A DNA stretch of 25,446 bases from CAYRVF01 sp964427535 (GCA_964427535.1 CAYRVF010000081.1:1-25446); one strand, 5' to 3'. Counted from the first letter of the stretch, positions 14,768 through 23,439 are shown. The notes: a model not told the origin generated them from the letters alone. Translations and numbers: made by a program.

Positions 14768-17668
14768 ATGTATACTCACACAACGAGGTACGTGCGCCTT
14801 ACTCGTCTCAAGGCAACTTCAATGGTGAAGCTCGTCCGGCGCTCATTGCTTGCGCAGCTTCTGGGCGTCTATCTGGTGTTGGTCCTCATCGTGATCGGCA
14901 GCGGTGTCGAGATTAACGCGGTAGGCCAGCGCCAGATTCACGATCAAATCCAAACGACCGATCTTTCGCTCGCGCAGGAAGTGGCGTTCGACACGTACAC
15001 CACCATCAACGCGAGTGAGAACTCACTCGTCCAGCTCGAATGGGCCGTGGCGGGCAGCGTGAACGATCCCGCGGGAATGCGGCAAATGTTCACGGCGTTC
15101 AAGGTCGCCCGCAGCAACGTCGATCGCATGTACTGGCTCGACGCGACCGGCGCCCTGGGCGTCTCGGTGCCAGCCGATCCACGGGCCATCACTCCGAATG
15201 CCGCTGACACGCCTCTCTTCCAGCAGGCCGAAGCCAGCGACGGCCCTGTCGTCGGCGGCGGCATACTCGACCCTGTCACCTCCAACGATGTCGTCACCGT
15301 CGCCGAAGCGGTGCATGGCAGTCGCGGCCAGTTCCTTGGCGTGGTAGCGACGACACTACTGCTCGACGATCTCAGCACGCCTCTCGGCACGGTGATGGCC
15401 GCGCAAACGCTGCAAGGGCAGCACGTCGTCATTCGCATGGTCGACGCGCAGGGACATTTAATCGCCTCACGCGACCCCCAGCTCGACCATCTGCTCCAGC
15501 CGGAAGCCGGTGTGCTGCCCGGAGTCTCCGACGCGCTCGCGGGCACCTCAGTGTCGTACGACTTGACCGACGCGCAGGGCCAGGGCTGGCTCTACAGCGC
15601 CGTCCCCGTGCCAGCCATCGGCTGGGGAGTCGTCGTCCAGCGGCCCGCGAGCGATCTCACCGACGCGACGAACACCTTCCGTGTGTGGCTGCTTCTGGCC
15701 ACTATTCTCTTCGCGCTCGGCGGCCTGTTCTTCTGGATGGTGCTGTTGCGGCGCGTGGTGCGCCCGCTGCACAGCCTGGCGGTTCAGCATGGCGCACTCC
15801 CGCCGCTGGGCACGGCAAACGAGCATCCGTTGCCCATGTTTGCCGGCCGCAGCGATGAAGTAGGGCATCTGACGCGCTCGCTCCAGGGCCTCAAGCATGA
15901 TGTCGTGGTGCAGCTCGCCGAGCTCCGCACCCTCCTCGATACCTCCAACGCAGTGGTCAACTCGCTCGATCCCCGCGCGGTCGCCGAGACCATCATCCGC
16001 GAGGTGCAGCGTCTGGTCGACGTCCAGGCCGCCGCCGTGCTGGTGCCCGACGAAGAAGGCACGCTGCGTGTGCTGGCGAGCGAAGGGCGGGCAGAGGCCC
16101 ATGACGCGAAAGTCCACGTGCGCCCGAATGACCTGACGATGCCCTCGGCGCGGGCGCTCTTCGAGGGCCGCCCGGTGCAGATGATCGACGACGGCAATCC
16201 TGCCTTCCCCGCCGTAGCCGCTAGCGAGGGCTTCCGCGCGGTGCTGGCGATTCCGATTCGCAGCCAGCACGTAGGCGGAGTCGTGCTCACCGTCCACCGG
16301 CGCGAGCCACTACCCTTCACGGAGAATGAGGTGGACCTGCTGCTCACCTTCGCGAACTACGCGACGCTCGCCTGGGAGCATGCGGTGCTCTACGAGCGCA
16401 GCGACGAGCGGCTGCGTGAGATCGCGCGAGAAAACGAGCGGCTCTATCATCAGGCGACCTCGGAAAAACAGACGCTCGCCGCCATCATGGACAGCATGAG
16501 CGACGGCTTGCTGCTGACGAGCGCGGATGGCACCGTGCTCTACACGAATCCCGGCGCCCGCGCGCTGATCGGCATGTCCGACGAGCTCAACGGCGACACA
16601 CACATGGAGGCCGTACACGAGGCGCTGGCCGCGCTCGCCGCACAGCCAGACGAGTATCGCCGCCAGCTTCAGCGGGCGGAGGCTGGCGAGTTGAGCGACT
16701 GGCTGCTCGAAGTTGCGGACGATCGCGACGCGCGCGCGATTCATCTGCGGCTGTTCGACGTGCGCGACGATGCGGGCGAGGCAATCGGGCGAGGACTGCT
16801 GCTGCGCGACGTGACTCGCGAGCGCGAGCTTGACCAGTTCAAGTCGACACTGCTCGCCGCGGTGGGCCACGAGCTGCGGACGCCGCTCACCGCCATCAAG
16901 GGTCACGCCTCCACGCTGCTGCTAGACGACGTCGCCTGGTCGCAGGAGGAGCAACGCCACTTCCTCGGCACAATCAGCGCGGAGGCCGACCGGCTGGCAC
17001 AGCTCGTCACGAACCTGCTCGACCTCTCGCGACTGGAGGCAGGCCTGCTCGCGCTGCATCGCACGCCGCGCCCGCTGCGCGACATTATCGAGGCTGCTGC
17101 CCAGCGCACCTCCGCGCCTCCCGACCGCCTCGCGCTTGACATCGCGGACGATCTTCCATTAGTAGAAGTAGACGCGCCGCGCATCGAGGTCGTCGTGCGC
17201 AACCTTATCTCCAACGCGCTCGCCTATGGTGACGGCAGAATCGACGTATCCGCCGTCGCTGCCGGTGATGTCGTGCGCGTCGCAGTAGCCGACCACGGTC
17301 CCGGCATCGGCGACGACGACCTGCCGCGCATCTTCGAGCGCTTCTATCGTGCGCGGCATACGCAACATCAGACGGGCGGCACCGGGCTAGGGCTGGCGAT
17401 CTGCAAGGCATTCGTGGAGGCGCACGGCGGCACGATTTGGGCGGAGAGCGGCCCAGGTGGAACCCGCATCTCGTTTACTCTGCCTGTCGCACCTGTTGAC
17501 ACAGAGACGACACTTGCAGGAGAGGCAATTAAGCAGGCACCCCGCGGACAGGATGAGCTGTCCACCGGGAGGAGCATGCCGCTGGCGCCAACGTTGGCGC
17601 ACCGGGACAGCGGAAGGGGAGCGAAGACCCATGAACTCACCAGCGAAGCGCATCCTGGTCGCCGATGA
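14768..17668 (+). CDS. Multi-domain sensor histidine kinase (dCache-HAMP-GAF-PAS-HisKA-HATPase)
   Basis: A 966-residue membrane kinase. TM1 is about residues 30-50 and TM2 about 305-328; the roughly 250 residues between them form a Cache-type extracytoplasmic sensor (MYWLDATGALGVSVPADPR; GWGVVVQRPASDL). A HAMP-like segment (to about 378), a GAF domain (about 395-540) and a PAS domain (about 570-685) follow. The phosphoacceptor His is in GHELRTPLTAIKGH (about 701). ATPase boxes are NLISNALAYG, DHGPGIG and GGTGLGLAI. An Ala/Arg-rich tail of about 55 residues follows the ATPase domain and overlaps the next gene by 38 bp. The ATG at 14768 has GGGGAGA seven bases upstream; an ATG at 14822 is a plausible alternative. 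Cache domains often bind carboxylates or amino acids, in line with the neighbouring transporter. Confidence 0.92.
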   Translation: MYTHTTRYVRLTRLKATSMVKLVRRSLLAQLLGVYLVLVLIVIGSGVEINAVGQRQIHDQIQTTDLSLAQEVAFDTYTTINASENSLVQLEWAVAGSVNDPAGMRQMFTAFKVARSNVDRMYWLDATGALGVSVPADPRAITPNAADTPLFQQAEASDGPVVGGGILDPVTSNDVVTVAEAVHGSRGQFLGVVATTLLLDDLSTPLGTVMAAQTLQGQHVVIRMVDAQGHLIASRDPQLDHLLQPEAGVLPGVSDALAGTSVSYDLTDAQGQGWLYSAVPVPAIGWGVVVQRPASDLTDATNTFRVWLLLATILFALGGLFFWMVLLRRVVRPLHSLAVQHGALPPLGTANEHPLPMFAGRSDEVGHLTRSLQGLKHDVVVQLAELRTLLDTSNAVVNSLDPRAVAETIIREVQRLVDVQAAAVLVPDEEGTLRVLASEGRAEAHDAKVHVRPNDLTMPSARALFEGRPVQMIDDGNPAFPAVAASEGFRAVLAIPIRSQHVGGVVLTVHRREPLPFTENEVDLLLTFANYATLAWEHAVLYERSDERLREIARENERLYHQATSEKQTLAAIMDSMSDGLLLTSADGTVLYTNPGARALIGMSDELNGDTHMEAVHEALAALAAQPDEYRRQLQRAEAGELSDWLLEVADDRDARAIHLRLFDVRDDAGEAIGRGLLLRDVTRERELDQFKSTLLAAVGHELRTPLTAIKGHASTLLLDDVAWSQEEQRHFLGTISAEADRLAQLVTNLLDLSRLEAGLLALHRTPRPLRDIIEAAAQRTSAPPDRLALDIADDLPLVEVDAPRIEVVVRNLISNALAYGDGRIDVSAVAAGDVVRVAVADHGPGIGDDDLPRIFERFYRARHTQHQTGGTGLGLAICKAFVEAHGGTIWAESGPGGTRISFTLPVAPVDTETTLAGEAIKQAPRGQDELSTGRSMPLAPTLAHRDSGRGAKTHELTSEAHPGRR
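17585..17600. repeat. Perfect 16-bp palindrome in the kinase 3' end, before the response regulator
   Basis: GCGCCAACGTTGGCGC is self-complementary. It lies inside the kinase coding sequence, 30 bp upstream of the response-regulator ATG and just before its Shine-Dalgarno (17612-17621). It could be a regulatory hairpin, a protein-binding site, or a chance result of the Ala/Pro-rich tail's codons. Confidence 0.5.
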
Positions 17669-18326
17669 CGAGGTAACGCTACGCGATTTCATAAGCCGTA
17701 ATCTGCGCGCTCGCTCATACACCGTCGTCGAGGCGTGCAATGGTCTGGAGGCGCTGGCCCTCTGGGAGACCGAATCGCCGCATCTGATCATCCTCGACAT
17801 CATGATGCCGCGCATGGACGGCCTCGAAGTCTGCAAGCGCATCCGTGAGCGCTCCACCGTGCCGATCATCGTGCTGACAGCGCTTGACACGGAAAGCGAC
17901 AAGGTGGCGGCGCTCGATCTCGGCGCGGATGACTACCTCACCAAACCATTCGGGGTCGAAGAGCTGCTGGCGCGTGTGCGCGCGGCGCTGCGCCGCACCA
18001 ACTGGGGCGAAAAAGTCTCCGCACCCGGCGTCAAGACGTTCGGCTCGCTAGAGATCGACCTGGAGGGACATGTCGTGCGACGCGAAGGCGCGGAGGTGCG
18101 TCTCACGCCCACGGAGTTCGCGTTGCTCGCGCAGCTCGTCGTCCACACTGGCAAGGTGCTCACCCACCGGCAACTGCTGCAGCGAATCTGGGGCGACGAG
18201 TACGGCGACGAGGCGGAGTATCTGCGCGTCTACATGGGCCGCCTGCGCCGCAAGATCGAGGTCGACGCCAGCGCGCCACGCCATCTGCTCACCGAGTCCG
18301 GCGTGGGCTACCGGTTCGTGCCGTAA
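17631..18326 (+). CDS. OmpR/KdpE-type response regulator
   Basis: A 231-residue DNA-binding response regulator. The receiver domain (about residues 7-120) has the acidic pair ADDE near 11-14, phosphoacceptor Asp56 in LIILDIMMP, the switch Thr in VLTALD and Lys105 in TKPFG. The C-terminal OmpR-type winged helix (about 135-230) has LTPTEFALLAQLVVHTGKVLTHRQLL, a recognition helix in EYLRVYMGRLRRKIE and the terminal GVGYRFVP. The ATG at 17631 is preferred because GGAAGGGGAG precedes it and the receiver begins immediately. The frame overlaps the end of the kinase gene, so the two are cotranscribed. Its target may be the Liv-type operon 215 bp downstream, whose upstream region has direct repeats. 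Confidence 0.93.
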   Translation: MNSPAKRILVADDEVTLRDFISRNLRARSYTVVEACNGLEALALWETESPHLIILDIMMPRMDGLEVCKRIRERSTVPIIVLTALDTESDKVAALDLGADDYLTKPFGVEELLARVRAALRRTNWGEKVSAPGVKTFGSLEIDLEGHVVRREGAEVRLTPTEFALLAQLVVHTGKVLTHRQLLQRIWGDEYGDEAEYLRVYMGRLRRKIEVDASAPRHLLTESGVGYRFVP

Positions 18327-18382
18327 TCTCCCAAGCCCGCGCCGAACGCTTCCAGCTACACATTCACCATCATTTTTGTTAG

Positions 18383-18440
18383 CTGGCAAACATTTACGCA
18401 ACGTCTATACCATGACCTCCTACGTTTACGCCACGTTTAT
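18383..18440 (+). promoter_or_regulatory. Promoter region with two near-identical direct repeats upstream of the Liv-type operon
   Basis: TTTACGCAACGTCTAT (18393-18408) and TTTACGCCACGTTTAT (18425-18440) match at 14 of 16 positions. They are 32 bp apart start to start, about three helical turns, so they lie on the same DNA face. A possible promoter, CTGGCA (18383-18388), 17 bp, TATACC (18406-18411), overlaps the first repeat. OmpR-type regulators bind direct repeats, and one is encoded just upstream. The first permease starts about 100 bp downstream. Confidence 0.5.
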
Positions 18441-18541
18441 GTTCGCTTTGTAGGCTACGGTCATCGGCTCGAGTATGCCGCCCGGCACTTCACGGACGCG
18501 GCCGGCGTGCATCCGGCGCTCAGCGAAGACAGGACATGTCG

Positions 18542-19417
18542 ATGACCATTTACCTGCATGCCATTGGATTCGGGCTGGTGACGGCCTCAATCCTCGCCCT
18601 GGCCTCCGTGGGGCTGTCACTGCAATTTGGCGTGACCAACTACATCAACTTTGCGTATGGCGAGCTGCTGACGTTCGGCGGCTACTTCGCCTGGCTCGCC
18701 AACGCGCACTACGGCTGGAACATCTGGCCGGCGCTGCTCGTCGGCGCGTTGCTCACCGGCGTGCTCGGCATCGTGCTCAACCTGATCATTCTGGCGCCGT
18801 TCGTCAAGCGCGGCACGCCGGTGCTGTTCATGTTGGTCGTCACCTTCGGCCTCTCGCTGATCTTATCGAACGTGATTCTCGCGATCTGGGGTGGCGACTT
18901 CCGCCAATACAAGGTCGCGGGCGACGTGCAGCACAACATCGGGCCGTTCTTGTTCACAGGCAGGCAGCTCGTCATCATCGGCATCGCCGTTCTCGCCATG
19001 CTCGGTGTGCATAGCTTGCTCAACTACACCAAGATCGGCAAGGCGATGCGCGCCATGTCTGACAACGCCTCGCTCGCCAAGAACTGCGGCATCGATACCG
19101 AGCGCGTCACCAATTTCACGTGGCTCCTGAGCGGCTTCCTCGCCGGGCTGGCGGGTGTCGTGCTGGCGCTCAACATCTCATCGTTCCAGCCCGCATACGG
19201 CGGCGATTTCCTGTTCGTGATATTCGCGGCCGTGATTCTCGGCGGCATTGGCAAGCCGTACGGCGCGATGGTCGGCGCGCTAGTCATCGGTATCGTCACC
19301 GAGGTCGCGGCCATCCCCTTGACCTCCGATTTCAAGAATGATGCGGCCTTCGCGATCCTCATCCTCGTGCTGCTGCTGCGGCCATCAGGAATTTTCGCCA
19401 CGGAAGGGAAGGCATGA
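18542..19417 (+). CDS. livH: Branched-chain amino acid-type ABC transporter permease (LivH family)
   Basis: A 291-residue inner-membrane permease with about eight hydrophobic segments. The LivH signature region SLQFGVTNYINFAYGELLTFGGY is near residues 24-46. The conserved cytoplasmic loop with TKIGKAMRAMSDNASLAKNCGID near 160-183 contacts the ATPase. FAAVILGGIGKPYGAMVGALVIG is near the C-terminus. Of two close in-frame ATGs (18536, 18542) the second has the better spacing from AGGA (18531-18534). It is the first gene of a five-gene importer operon. LivH-family systems transport amino acids but also urea, amides and carboxylates; the substrate is open here. Confidence 0.92.
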   Translation: MTIYLHAIGFGLVTASILALASVGLSLQFGVTNYINFAYGELLTFGGYFAWLANAHYGWNIWPALLVGALLTGVLGIVLNLIILAPFVKRGTPVLFMLVVTFGLSLILSNVILAIWGGDFRQYKVAGDVQHNIGPFLFTGRQLVIIGIAVLAMLGVHSLLNYTKIGKAMRAMSDNASLAKNCGIDTERVTNFTWLLSGFLAGLAGVVLALNISSFQPAYGGDFLFVIFAAVILGGIGKPYGAMVGALVIGIVTEVAAIPLTSDFKNDAAFAILILVLLLRPSGIFATEGKA

Positions 19418-19421
19418 CCAG

Positions 19422-20471
19422 ATGACGGCAATTCTCTTTTATGCCACGACGCTGCTTGTCTTCTTCTTCGACTACAACATCCTCACGTGGGGATTGAACA
19501 TTCAGTTCGGCTACACAGGCATCCTGAACTTCGCGTTTATCGTCTTCATGGCGATCGGCGCGTACGTCAGCGGCGTGTTTGCCCTGCCCCCCGCGAACGG
19601 AGTGGCCGGTCAGACATACATTCTCGGCGTCTCCTGGCCGTTCCCACTGACGCTTATCATGGGCGGCCTGGCGGCGGCGCTGCTCGGCCTGCTCGTGGGC
19701 TTCATCGCGCTGCGGCGCCTACGCAGTGACTACATGGCCATCGTGACAGTAGCGCTGGGCGCGATTGCGTACGATTTCATCGGCAACGTGACCGGCCTCT
19801 TCAACGGCTGGGACGGCCTCGGAGGCGTCCCTCAGCCCCTGCAGACCAGCCTCAGCATCGACTACAGCACCTATCAATTCGTCTATGTCGCCATCGCCGG
19901 GATCGTCGCCTTGATCCTGTGGTGGGTCGCCAACCGCATTTACTCGTCGCCTTTTGGCCGCACCCTCCGCTCGATCCGCGAAGACCAGGACGTCTCGGAG
20001 GCGTTCGGCAAGAACACCTTCAAGTACCGCATGATCGCGATGGTCATCGGCTGCTTCTACGCGGGTATCGCGGGCGGCATCCTGATCTTCTCTACCACCG
20101 CCCTCAACCCCAGCGGCTGGACCGCCGGTGAGACATTCGTCGTCTGGACGGCGCTGCTCGTCGGCGGCACCGGCAACAACTGGGGCGCGATGCTGGGCGC
20201 ACTGCTCGTGCCGGTCGGCTTCCAGGAGGCGACACGGTTCCTGCCGCAGATCTCCAGCAACCCGCAGTTCATTCCGGCGTTGCGCAACATCATTGTCGGC
20301 AGCCTGCTGGTGCTCGTGCTGTGGTTCCGGCCACAGGGCATCATCCCCGAGCGCAAGGCAAAGTTCAACATCTTCCGAGTGCCGTTACGCGGTGAAACCG
20401 CCGCCGTCGCGGCCGCCCAGGCCTCACCGACCACCACGACCAAGGAGGACCCCAATGTCTCAGCCGGCTGA
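19422..20471 (+). CDS. livM: Branched-chain amino acid-type ABC transporter permease (LivM family)
   Basis: A 349-residue permease, partner of the preceding LivH. It has several hydrophobic helices. LNIQFGYTGILNFAFIVFMAIGAYVSG is near residues 23-49, and the ATPase-contact loop SPFGRTLRSIREDQDVSEAFGKNTFKYR is in the middle. VWTALLVGGTGNNWGAMLGALLV and LWFRPQGI come near the end. The C-terminal tail is Ala/Thr-rich. The ATG at 19422 lies four bases after the livH stop, with GGAAGGGAAGG upstream; a longer frame inside livH is rejected. Its 3' end overlaps the next ATPase gene by 17 bp, indicating translational coupling. Confidence 0.92.
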   Translation: MTAILFYATTLLVFFFDYNILTWGLNIQFGYTGILNFAFIVFMAIGAYVSGVFALPPANGVAGQTYILGVSWPFPLTLIMGGLAAALLGLLVGFIALRRLRSDYMAIVTVALGAIAYDFIGNVTGLFNGWDGLGGVPQPLQTSLSIDYSTYQFVYVAIAGIVALILWWVANRIYSSPFGRTLRSIREDQDVSEAFGKNTFKYRMIAMVIGCFYAGIAGGILIFSTTALNPSGWTAGETFVVWTALLVGGTGNNWGAMLGALLVPVGFQEATRFLPQISSNPQFIPALRNIIVGSLLVLVLWFRPQGIIPERKAKFNIFRVPLRGETAAVAAAQASPTTTTKEDPNVSAG

Positions 20472-21267
20472 GCTTCTCAACCGCGTGCCCCCGCCCAGCG
20501 GCACTGGCGACCTCCTGCGCGTCGAGCACGTGACACACGCTTTCGGCGGCGTGAACGCGGTCGATGACTGCACGCTCAGTGTTCCCACAGGCAAGATCAC
20601 GGCGCTCATCGGTCCCAACGGCGCGGGCAAGAGCACGCTCATCAACGTGGTCTCGGGCTTCTACCCATCGCAGAAGAAGGGCACGATCTCTTTCGGCGAG
20701 CACACCATCACGACCTGGCCAGCCTACCGGCGGGCGGAGGCGGGGCTCATCCGCACGTTCCAGATTTCACGCGGCTACGGCGGCATGACCGTCCTCGAAA
20801 ACCTGATGGTGCCGCCACAAGGGCAGTCCGGCGAGTCGCTCTTCAACGCGATCTTCCGTCCGAAGCTCGTCGCGGAGGAGGAGCGTCGCCACCTGGAGAA
20901 GGCGCTGGCAATGCTGGACACCTTCGGCCTCTACGAGAAGCGTGACGAGTATGCCCGCAACCTCAGCGGAGGCCAGAAGCGCCTGCTCGAAATGGCCCGT
21001 GCGCTGATGGCCGACCCGAAGCTGCTGCTGCTCGACGAGCCGATGGCGGGCGTCAACCCTGCCCTCGCCGACCAGCTCGCGCAGCACATCGTCGAGCTGG
21101 CCAAACGCGACAACATCACGTTCCTGCTCGTCGAGCACAACCTCGGCATCGTCGATCAGATCTGCGACCACGTCGTCGTCATGGCGAGCGGACGCGCACT
21201 GGCGACAGGCACGATGGCGGAGGTCCGTGCCAACCAAGAGGTGGTCGAGGCCTATCTCGGCGGCTGA
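20455..21267 (+). CDS. livG: ABC transporter ATP-binding protein (LivG family)
   Basis: A 270-residue ATPase with Walker A GPNGAGKST (near residue 53), Q-loop in RTFQISRGYGGMTVLENLMV, the signature LSGGQKRLLEMARALM, Walker B LLLLDEPMAGVNP and the switch His in LLVEHNLGIV. The M-A-G-V-N-P wording after Walker B is typical of LivG. Start ATG 20455 has AAGGAGGA five bases upstream and overlaps livM. It energises import together with the next ATPase. Confidence 0.94.
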   Translation: MSQPAELLNRVPPPSGTGDLLRVEHVTHAFGGVNAVDDCTLSVPTGKITALIGPNGAGKSTLINVVSGFYPSQKKGTISFGEHTITTWPAYRRAEAGLIRTFQISRGYGGMTVLENLMVPPQGQSGESLFNAIFRPKLVAEEERRHLEKALAMLDTFGLYEKRDEYARNLSGGQKRLLEMARALMADPKLLLLDEPMAGVNPALADQLAQHIVELAKRDNITFLLVEHNLGIVDQICDHVVVMASGRALATGTMAEVRANQEVVEAYLGG

Positions 21268-21277
21268 GGAGGTTCCC

Positions 21278-22060
21278 ATGGCAGCAGCACCGCGCGCAAC
21301 GACTGACACAGTGGCCGAGGCCGTCCTTCAGGTTCACGGCATTACCGGCGGCTATGGCAAGAGCGCAATCGTCCAAGACGTCTCCATCCGCGCGCACCCT
21401 GGGAAAGTGGTGAGCATTGTCGGCCCCAACGGCGCTGGCAAGTCCACCTTCCTCAAGCTCATCGCGGGCGTGCTCGCTCCCACGTCGGGAAGTGTCGCCG
21501 TGGATGGCATGCAGGTCGGCAATCTTCCCGCCAATCGCGTCGCGCGCCTGGGGCTTGCCTACGTCCCGCAGGAGGCCAACGTCTTCCCGACGATGACCAT
21601 CCGCGAGAATCTCGAGATGGGTGGCTTTATTCTCCGCGGGGACCTCAACCAGCGGATTTCTCAACTCTTCGACTTGTTCCCCGACCTTCGGGTTGCCGAG
21701 AAAAAGAAAGGCGGCAACCTGAGCGGCGGCCAGCGCAACATGCTGGCGATGGCCCGCGCGCTCATGCTTGAACCCAAAGTGCTGCTGCTGGACGAACCAA
21801 CCGCGGGCCTCTCGCCAATATACACGGATGTGGTCTGGCAGAAGGTGCGCGAGATCGTCCAGACCGGGACGGCGGTGGTCGTCGTCGAGCAGAACGTCGA
21901 GCGCGCGATCGCGAATTCGGATTGGGTCTACGTCCTGGTAGCGGGGCGCAATCGTGTAGATGGAACTCCCGATGACATGCGGTCCCTGGACCTACCGGCC
22001 ATCTTCCTTGGCAAGAAAGGAGTGAACGTACCAGAGGTTCCCAACATCGCCGAGGCATGA
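21278..22060 (+). CDS. livF: ABC transporter ATP-binding protein (LivF family)
   Basis: A 260-residue ATPase with Walker A GPNGAGKST (near residue 50), YVPQEANVFPTMTIRENLEMG (Q-loop, LivF-like), signature LSGGQRNMLAMARALM, Walker B VLLLDEPTAGLSP and VVVVEQNVERAI, where Gln follows the catalytic Glu as is usual for LivF. GAGGAGG overlaps the livG stop, five bases before the ATG at 21278. It pairs with LivG as the second motor subunit. Confidence 0.94.
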   Translation: MAAAPRATTDTVAEAVLQVHGITGGYGKSAIVQDVSIRAHPGKVVSIVGPNGAGKSTFLKLIAGVLAPTSGSVAVDGMQVGNLPANRVARLGLAYVPQEANVFPTMTIRENLEMGGFILRGDLNQRISQLFDLFPDLRVAEKKKGGNLSGGQRNMLAMARALMLEPKVLLLDEPTAGLSPIYTDVVWQKVREIVQTGTAVVVVEQNVERAIANSDWVYVLVAGRNRVDGTPDDMRSLDLPAIFLGKKGVNVPEVPNIAEA

Positions 22061-22089
22061 TTTTGTGTGAGTTATCCGGAGGACCATAC

Positions 22090-23331
22090 ATGCGCAAACG
22101 GATCGCATTCCTGTCCGCGGCCCTCGTGGCAACCTCGCTGTTCGTTACCGCCTGCGGATCGAGCGGCGGCGGCAGCGGCAATGGCCCAATCACCGTCGGA
22201 GAGCTCTTCCCAGTCACCGGTCGTGAGCCCTACGTGGGGCAGTGGTTCGTACACGGCGCCAAAGTCGCCATCGCCGACATCAACGCCAACGGCGGCTGCG
22301 GCGGTCACCAAATCAACGCGAAGCTCGCCGACACCGGCGGCGACGCGGTGGATGCCGTGACGGCGCTCAAGCAGCTGCAGCTTGCCAACCCGACATTCGT
22401 GCTGGGGCCGTCCTCGCTTGAGATCGAGGGCGTGATCAATCAGTTCGACCCGGCCCACCTGCCCGACTTCGTCGAGGGCGGTACGACGCAGCTCGACCAC
22501 ATGACCAACAAGTACGTCTACCGCACGACGCCGTCTGACTCCACCATCGCCATCGGCATGGCGCACTACGCGGTGGACAAGGGCTACATGCACGCGGGTG
22601 TGTTCTTCGAGTCGACGTCCAACGCCGCCGGTGTGGTCGACCCGCTGGTCAAGTCATACACCAACCACGGTGGCACAGTGACCGACCAGGAGCTCGTCAC
22701 GCCGCACCAGAGCTCGTATCGCTCGGAGATTGAGAAGCTGTTCGCTGGCAACCCGCAGGCGGTCTTCATCCAGACCGACCCGCAGACCGCCAGCACGTTC
22801 TTCAGCGAAGTCGTCCAGATGGGCCACATGAACGTGCCGTTCATCGCCACGGACGGCGGCGCGGACATCAACTTTGCCAAGGCGATGGGACTGCAGTACG
22901 CCGCGCAGTACCTCACCGGCATGAATGGCTCGCCGCCCGCTGGCCCCGCCTGGACGTACTACGTGCAGCAGTACCAGAAGCAGTGGAACTCGAACCAACC
23001 AGTGGCGCTGTCGCAGAACACGTATGACGCCGCGGTCATCGCCTGCCTCGCCATCACCAAGGCTGGCACGACCGATCCGACCGTCTGGATCAATGACGTC
23101 AAGAAGGTGGCGGAAGGCAACGGCCAGGTGGTCACCAACTACAAAGACGGAGTGGCCGCGCTGAAGGCTGGCAAGGAGATCAACTTCAACGGCGCCTCCG
23201 GCCTGGATGATTACAATCAGTACAACAACGTCGCGGGAGCCTGGGACGTCGTTCAGTGGGATGCGCAGGGATCGGCTCTGCACACACTGGCAACGGTTTC
23301 TGAATCCCAGATCGCGGCATGGTCCGTCTAG
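22090..23331 (+). CDS. Liv-type ABC transporter substrate-binding lipoprotein (Leu/Ile/Val-binding protein family)
   Basis: A 413-residue type I periplasmic-binding protein. Residues 1-22 are a lipoprotein signal (MRKRIAFLSAALVATSLFVTAC), and Cys22 would be acylated. A Gly/Ser-rich linker follows. The mature protein begins ITVGELFPVTGREPYVGQWFVHGAKVAIADINANGG, the classic LivK-like opening. DTGGDAVDAVTALKQL, a GPSSLE segment in the usual substrate-contact position, and VFIQTDPQTASTFFSEVVQMG follow. GGAGGA lies six bases before the ATG at 22090; the frame from 22057 adds a non-signal extension. It is the last gene of the importer operon. Family members bind amino acids, amides, urea or aromatic and aliphatic acids. 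The neighbouring CoA-transferase and lyase favour an organic acid, which is inference. Confidence 0.92.
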   Translation: MRKRIAFLSAALVATSLFVTACGSSGGGSGNGPITVGELFPVTGREPYVGQWFVHGAKVAIADINANGGCGGHQINAKLADTGGDAVDAVTALKQLQLANPTFVLGPSSLEIEGVINQFDPAHLPDFVEGGTTQLDHMTNKYVYRTTPSDSTIAIGMAHYAVDKGYMHAGVFFESTSNAAGVVDPLVKSYTNHGGTVTDQELVTPHQSSYRSEIEKLFAGNPQAVFIQTDPQTASTFFSEVVQMGHMNVPFIATDGGADINFAKAMGLQYAAQYLTGMNGSPPAGPAWTYYVQQYQKQWNSNQPVALSQNTYDAAVIACLAITKAGTTDPTVWINDVKKVAEGNGQVVTNYKDGVAALKAGKEINFNGASGLDDYNQYNNVAGAWDVVQWDAQGSALHTLATVSESQIAAWSV

Positions 23332-23344
23332 TCCGCTGACAATC

Positions 23345-23385
23345 GTGTGCTGGCGTGGGGCGGTGCAACGCCTCCGCTGGCACAC
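23345..23385. repeat. Stem-loop 1 downstream of the binding-protein gene
   Basis: GTGTGC (23345-23350) pairs with GCACAC (23380-23385). GCG/CGC and GGCG/CGCC pairs nest inside, with small internal loops and a GTGCAA tip. There is no T-run, so it is more likely an mRNA-stabilising or processing hairpin than a strong intrinsic terminator. Confidence 0.5.
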
Positions 23386-23391
23386 ACGCCC

Positions 23392-23439
23392 GCACCTCCA
23401 GATGGCGCTTCCCGCCTCGGCGGCGCCCGCTGGAGGTGC
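23392..23439. repeat. Stem-loop 2 downstream of the binding-protein gene
   Basis: GCACCTCCAG (23392-23401) and CTGGAGGTGC (23430-23439) are perfect 10-bp inverted repeats. An inner GGCGC/GCGCC pair (23404-23408 and 23423-23427) extends the structure. It follows stem-loop 1 by six bases, giving two tandem hairpins between the transporter operon and the CoA-transferase gene. Confidence 0.6.

Noticed and set aside
14765..14780. GTGA-N7-TCAC inverted repeat over the kinase start, resembling a CRP/FNR site
   Set aside because: The spacer is seven bases rather than six and the site spans the likely start codon. It would only be meaningful if translation began at 14822, and I could not show that.
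1094..18415. Shared 11-mer CTATACCATGA upstream of the GntR gene (1094-1104) and the Liv operon (18405-18415) as a common operator
   Set aside because: The shared part is mostly a -10-like TATACC plus a few bases. Flanks differ and no palindrome is common to both, so coincidence or shared promoter composition is more likely.
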